Assembly: GCA_029077775.1 (NCBI GenBank)
Contig: JAQNCU010000002.1
Location: forward strand, 1-32,843
Origin: Acidocella sp.
Lineage (GTDB): Bacteria; Pseudomonadota; Alphaproteobacteria; Acetobacterales; Acetobacteraceae
Length of the DNA: 32,843 nucleotides
Direction: 5' to 3'
Shown here: positions 31,885-32,843 of the stretch, piece after piece
Position numbering within the stretch: position 1 is the first letter of the stretch
Layout: each line of letters begins with the position of its first letter
Made by a program: the position numbers and the translations under genes
The notes under the pieces: model-generated
Databases searched by the model: none
Seen by the model: the letters and a program-made list of their open reading frames with translations, nothing else
What the model was told of the DNA's origin: nothing

Positions 31885-32037
31885 CTATGTCTCATCCTCA
31901 TCCGGCTCGGCGGGCGTCTCGGGGAGTTTGTAGCTCTCAGTCAGCCAGCGCCCGAGGTCGATATCGGCGCAGCGTTGTGAGCAGAAGGGTTTATGCGCCG
32001 GGGTGACCGGTTTGCGGCAGATCGGGCATTGGCTCAT
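31885..32037 (-). CDS. yacG: DNA gyrase inhibitor YacG (small zinc protein)
   Basis: 50-residue zinc-finger protein. CPIC at 4-7 and CSQRC at 19-23 supply the four Cys ligands; DLGRWLTESYKLP and an acidic tail follow. YacG binds GyrB and blocks gyrase activity in E. coli. The ATG at 32037 overlaps the stop of the upstream RNase E/G gene by 4 bp. The longer open frame upstream lies in that gene and has no homology. The rng-yacG order is standard in alphaproteobacteria. Confidence 0.92.
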   Translation of the reverse strand: MSQCPICRKPVTPAHKPFCSQRCADIDLGRWLTESYKLPETPAEPDEDET

Positions 32038-32598
32038 ATGCGCAGGGTTTCGGCCAGGGGTGGGCGGATGCGGCGGCGGGTGATCTCGGCAAAGCCCAGA
32101 TGCGAGATGCCGAGGCAAACCGGGCGCAGCGGGTCAGAGGCCAGGGCGGCGCGTAAGGGTGCGGTGAGCTTTGCGCGGGCGGCGGGTTTAAGCCCCGCGA
32201 AATCGACCAGAATGCCGCCCGAGAGGTTGCGCAGGCGGATTTGCCGGCAGATTTCCGGGATGAACGCGATGTTCAGGGTGAGCGGCGCGATGTGGCTGGC
32301 GGCGGCGGCGTCGATGTCTATGAGGGTGGCGGCTGGCGTGAGCGCGATATGCATGACGCCGCCATGCGGCAGCGGTGTGCGCGGGTCGGACAAAGTGGCG
32401 ATCTCGTCTTCCAGAACGGGGTCGAAGGCGGCGTTGTTATAGCGCATCCGGCCTTCCAGCCAGGGTCGAAGGCTGGCCATGAGCGCGTGGTCGTCGATGA
32501 GGATGTCGGCATCCGGGGTGCGTTGGCACAGAGCCAAAAGCGGCCCTGGGCCGCGGCGGCGCAGGCCAGGTGTGGTGTCTGGCGGTTCTGGTAGTGCC
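32034..32598 (-). CDS. Ribonuclease E/G family protein, C-terminal half only; 5' part missing at the attC junction
   Basis: About 188 readable residues of an RNase G-like enzyme. The core is visible: the catalytic Asp region (AATLIDIDAAAA), NIAFIPEICRQIRLRNLSGG and the second Asp in ILVDFAGLKP, followed by GISHLGFAEITRRR. The S1 RNA-binding domain and the first half of the catalytic domain are absent. Upstream, the open frame continues through PGLRRRGPGP and then runs into an attC site at 32599, where a TGA soon follows in frame. No ATG start exists; TTG at 32537 is the first possible one. The gene is therefore truncated, either by real recombination or by a mis-join. yacG follows with ATGA overlap, confirming the locus identity. 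Confidence 0.8.
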
Positions 32599-32655
32599 GC
32601 ATAACAACTCGTTCAAGGCGGACGGCTACGCCGCCGCTTAACTCAAGCGTTAGAC
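32599..32655 (+). other. Integron attC recombination site
   Basis: 57 bp from GCATAAC (R''-like, one mismatch to RYYYAAC) to GTTAGAC (exact GTTRRRY, R'). Between them are two inverted arms: AACTCGTTCAAGGCGG on the left and CCGCTTAACTCAAGCG on the right, around a short GGCTACGCC centre. The left arm and the reverse complement of the right arm match except for extrahelical bases, as needed for the folded single-strand substrate of IntI. This is the 59-base-element type known from gene cassettes. Confidence 0.9.
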
Positions 32656-32668
32656 ATGGGGCAACAAG

Positions 32669-32843
32669 ATGCACGATTTCGCAAAATTGGCAGGTGCTTT
32701 CGCTGCAAGCTTCGTCGCAGTGATCGTAGTTGCGCTGCTCTTTCGCATCGGCGGCAAAAAGCCGAAGTACCTCAACATTGTCGCAATTCCGGTCGGCATC
32801 ACAATCGCCGAGGCGTTACGCTTGGCGTGGCCCATTTCCGATC
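32669..32843 (+). CDS. Integron cassette gene: small membrane protein, 3' end cut by window edge
   Basis: It begins 13 bp after the attC site, the usual distance for a cassette gene. The first 58 residues start MHDFAKLAGAFAASFVA and hold two hydrophobic segments (about 6-24 and 40-55) split by a basic turn (FRIGGKKPKY). No family was recognised. Bases are visibly less GC-rich and codons less G/C-biased at third positions than in the rest of the window, consistent with a foreign cassette. GGGG lies 7 nt before the ATG. A second overlapping frame from the ATG at 32656 is also open but gives an Arg/Cys/His-rich product and is less credible. Confidence 0.7.
   Translation, partial: MHDFAKLAGAFAASFVAVIVVALLFRIGGKKPKYLNIVAIPVGITIAEALRLAWPISD

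Noticed and set aside
32650..32835. Minus-strand frame over the cassette region
   Set aside because: It runs against the cassette orientation and starts at the attC end; the plus-strand frame has the expected distance from attC and a membrane-protein pattern.
1..32843. tRNA or rRNA genes, transposase or integrase genes
   Set aside because: None recognised by eye on either strand; a short or divergent tRNA could still be missed without a covariance search.

Overview
The window looks like chromosomal DNA of a GC-rich alphaproteobacterium, most probably Acetobacteraceae (Acidocella/Acidiphilium-like). The reasons are the recA-argG neighbourhood with an alphaproteobacterial GTTC-N7-GTTC SOS box, the proA-nadD-rsfS-rlmH-gpmI-M23-ctpA-rppH block, and dense 4-bp ATGA/GTGA overlaps between genes. 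The family assignment is inference; no rRNA or tRNA gene was seen.

Layout, left to right. (1) 1-4235, minus strand: the 5' part of alaS (cut by the left edge), recA with an SOS-type promoter region, and argG. (2) 4285-7409, minus: an operon-like trio of a HAD/membrane fusion, a sterol-desaturase-family hydroxylase and an SDR oxidoreductase. (3) 7580-9861, minus: an O-antigen-ligase-like membrane protein translationally coupled to a secreted YVTN beta-propeller protein whose signal peptide is built from four 27-bp tandem repeats. (4) 9916-12505, plus: alpha/beta hydrolase, FAD amino-acid-dehydrogenase-like enzyme and a DUF1345 membrane protein. (5) 12514-17119, minus: a complete branched-chain amino-acid/amide ABC transporter (Tat-exported binding protein, terminator hairpin, livH, livM, livG, livF). 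(6) 17355-19129, minus: a CinA-N-like protein and a GNAT-Nudix fusion. (7) 19201-27521, plus: proA, nadD, rsfS, rlmH, a 26-bp palindromic tandem repeat, gpmI, an EnvC-like LytM protein, ctpA, rppH and a dienelactone hydrolase. (8) 27541-28748: two large intergenic palindromes and a split chromate transporter on minus. (9) 28784-31822, plus: a Pho box followed by pstS, pstC and pstA, with no pstB or phoU. (10) 31885-32598, minus: yacG and the 3' half of an RNase E/G gene. (11) 32599-32843: an integron attC site followed by the start of a cassette gene of different composition.

Most of the window is ordinary housekeeping and transport. The least expected parts are the attC junction that interrupts the RNase E/G gene at the right edge, the two minisatellites (one palindromic and intergenic, one inside a signal peptide), the missing canonical start codons of nadD and possibly rsfS, a hairpin that masks the pstC ribosome-binding site, and the HAD/hydroxylase/SDR trio of unknown product.
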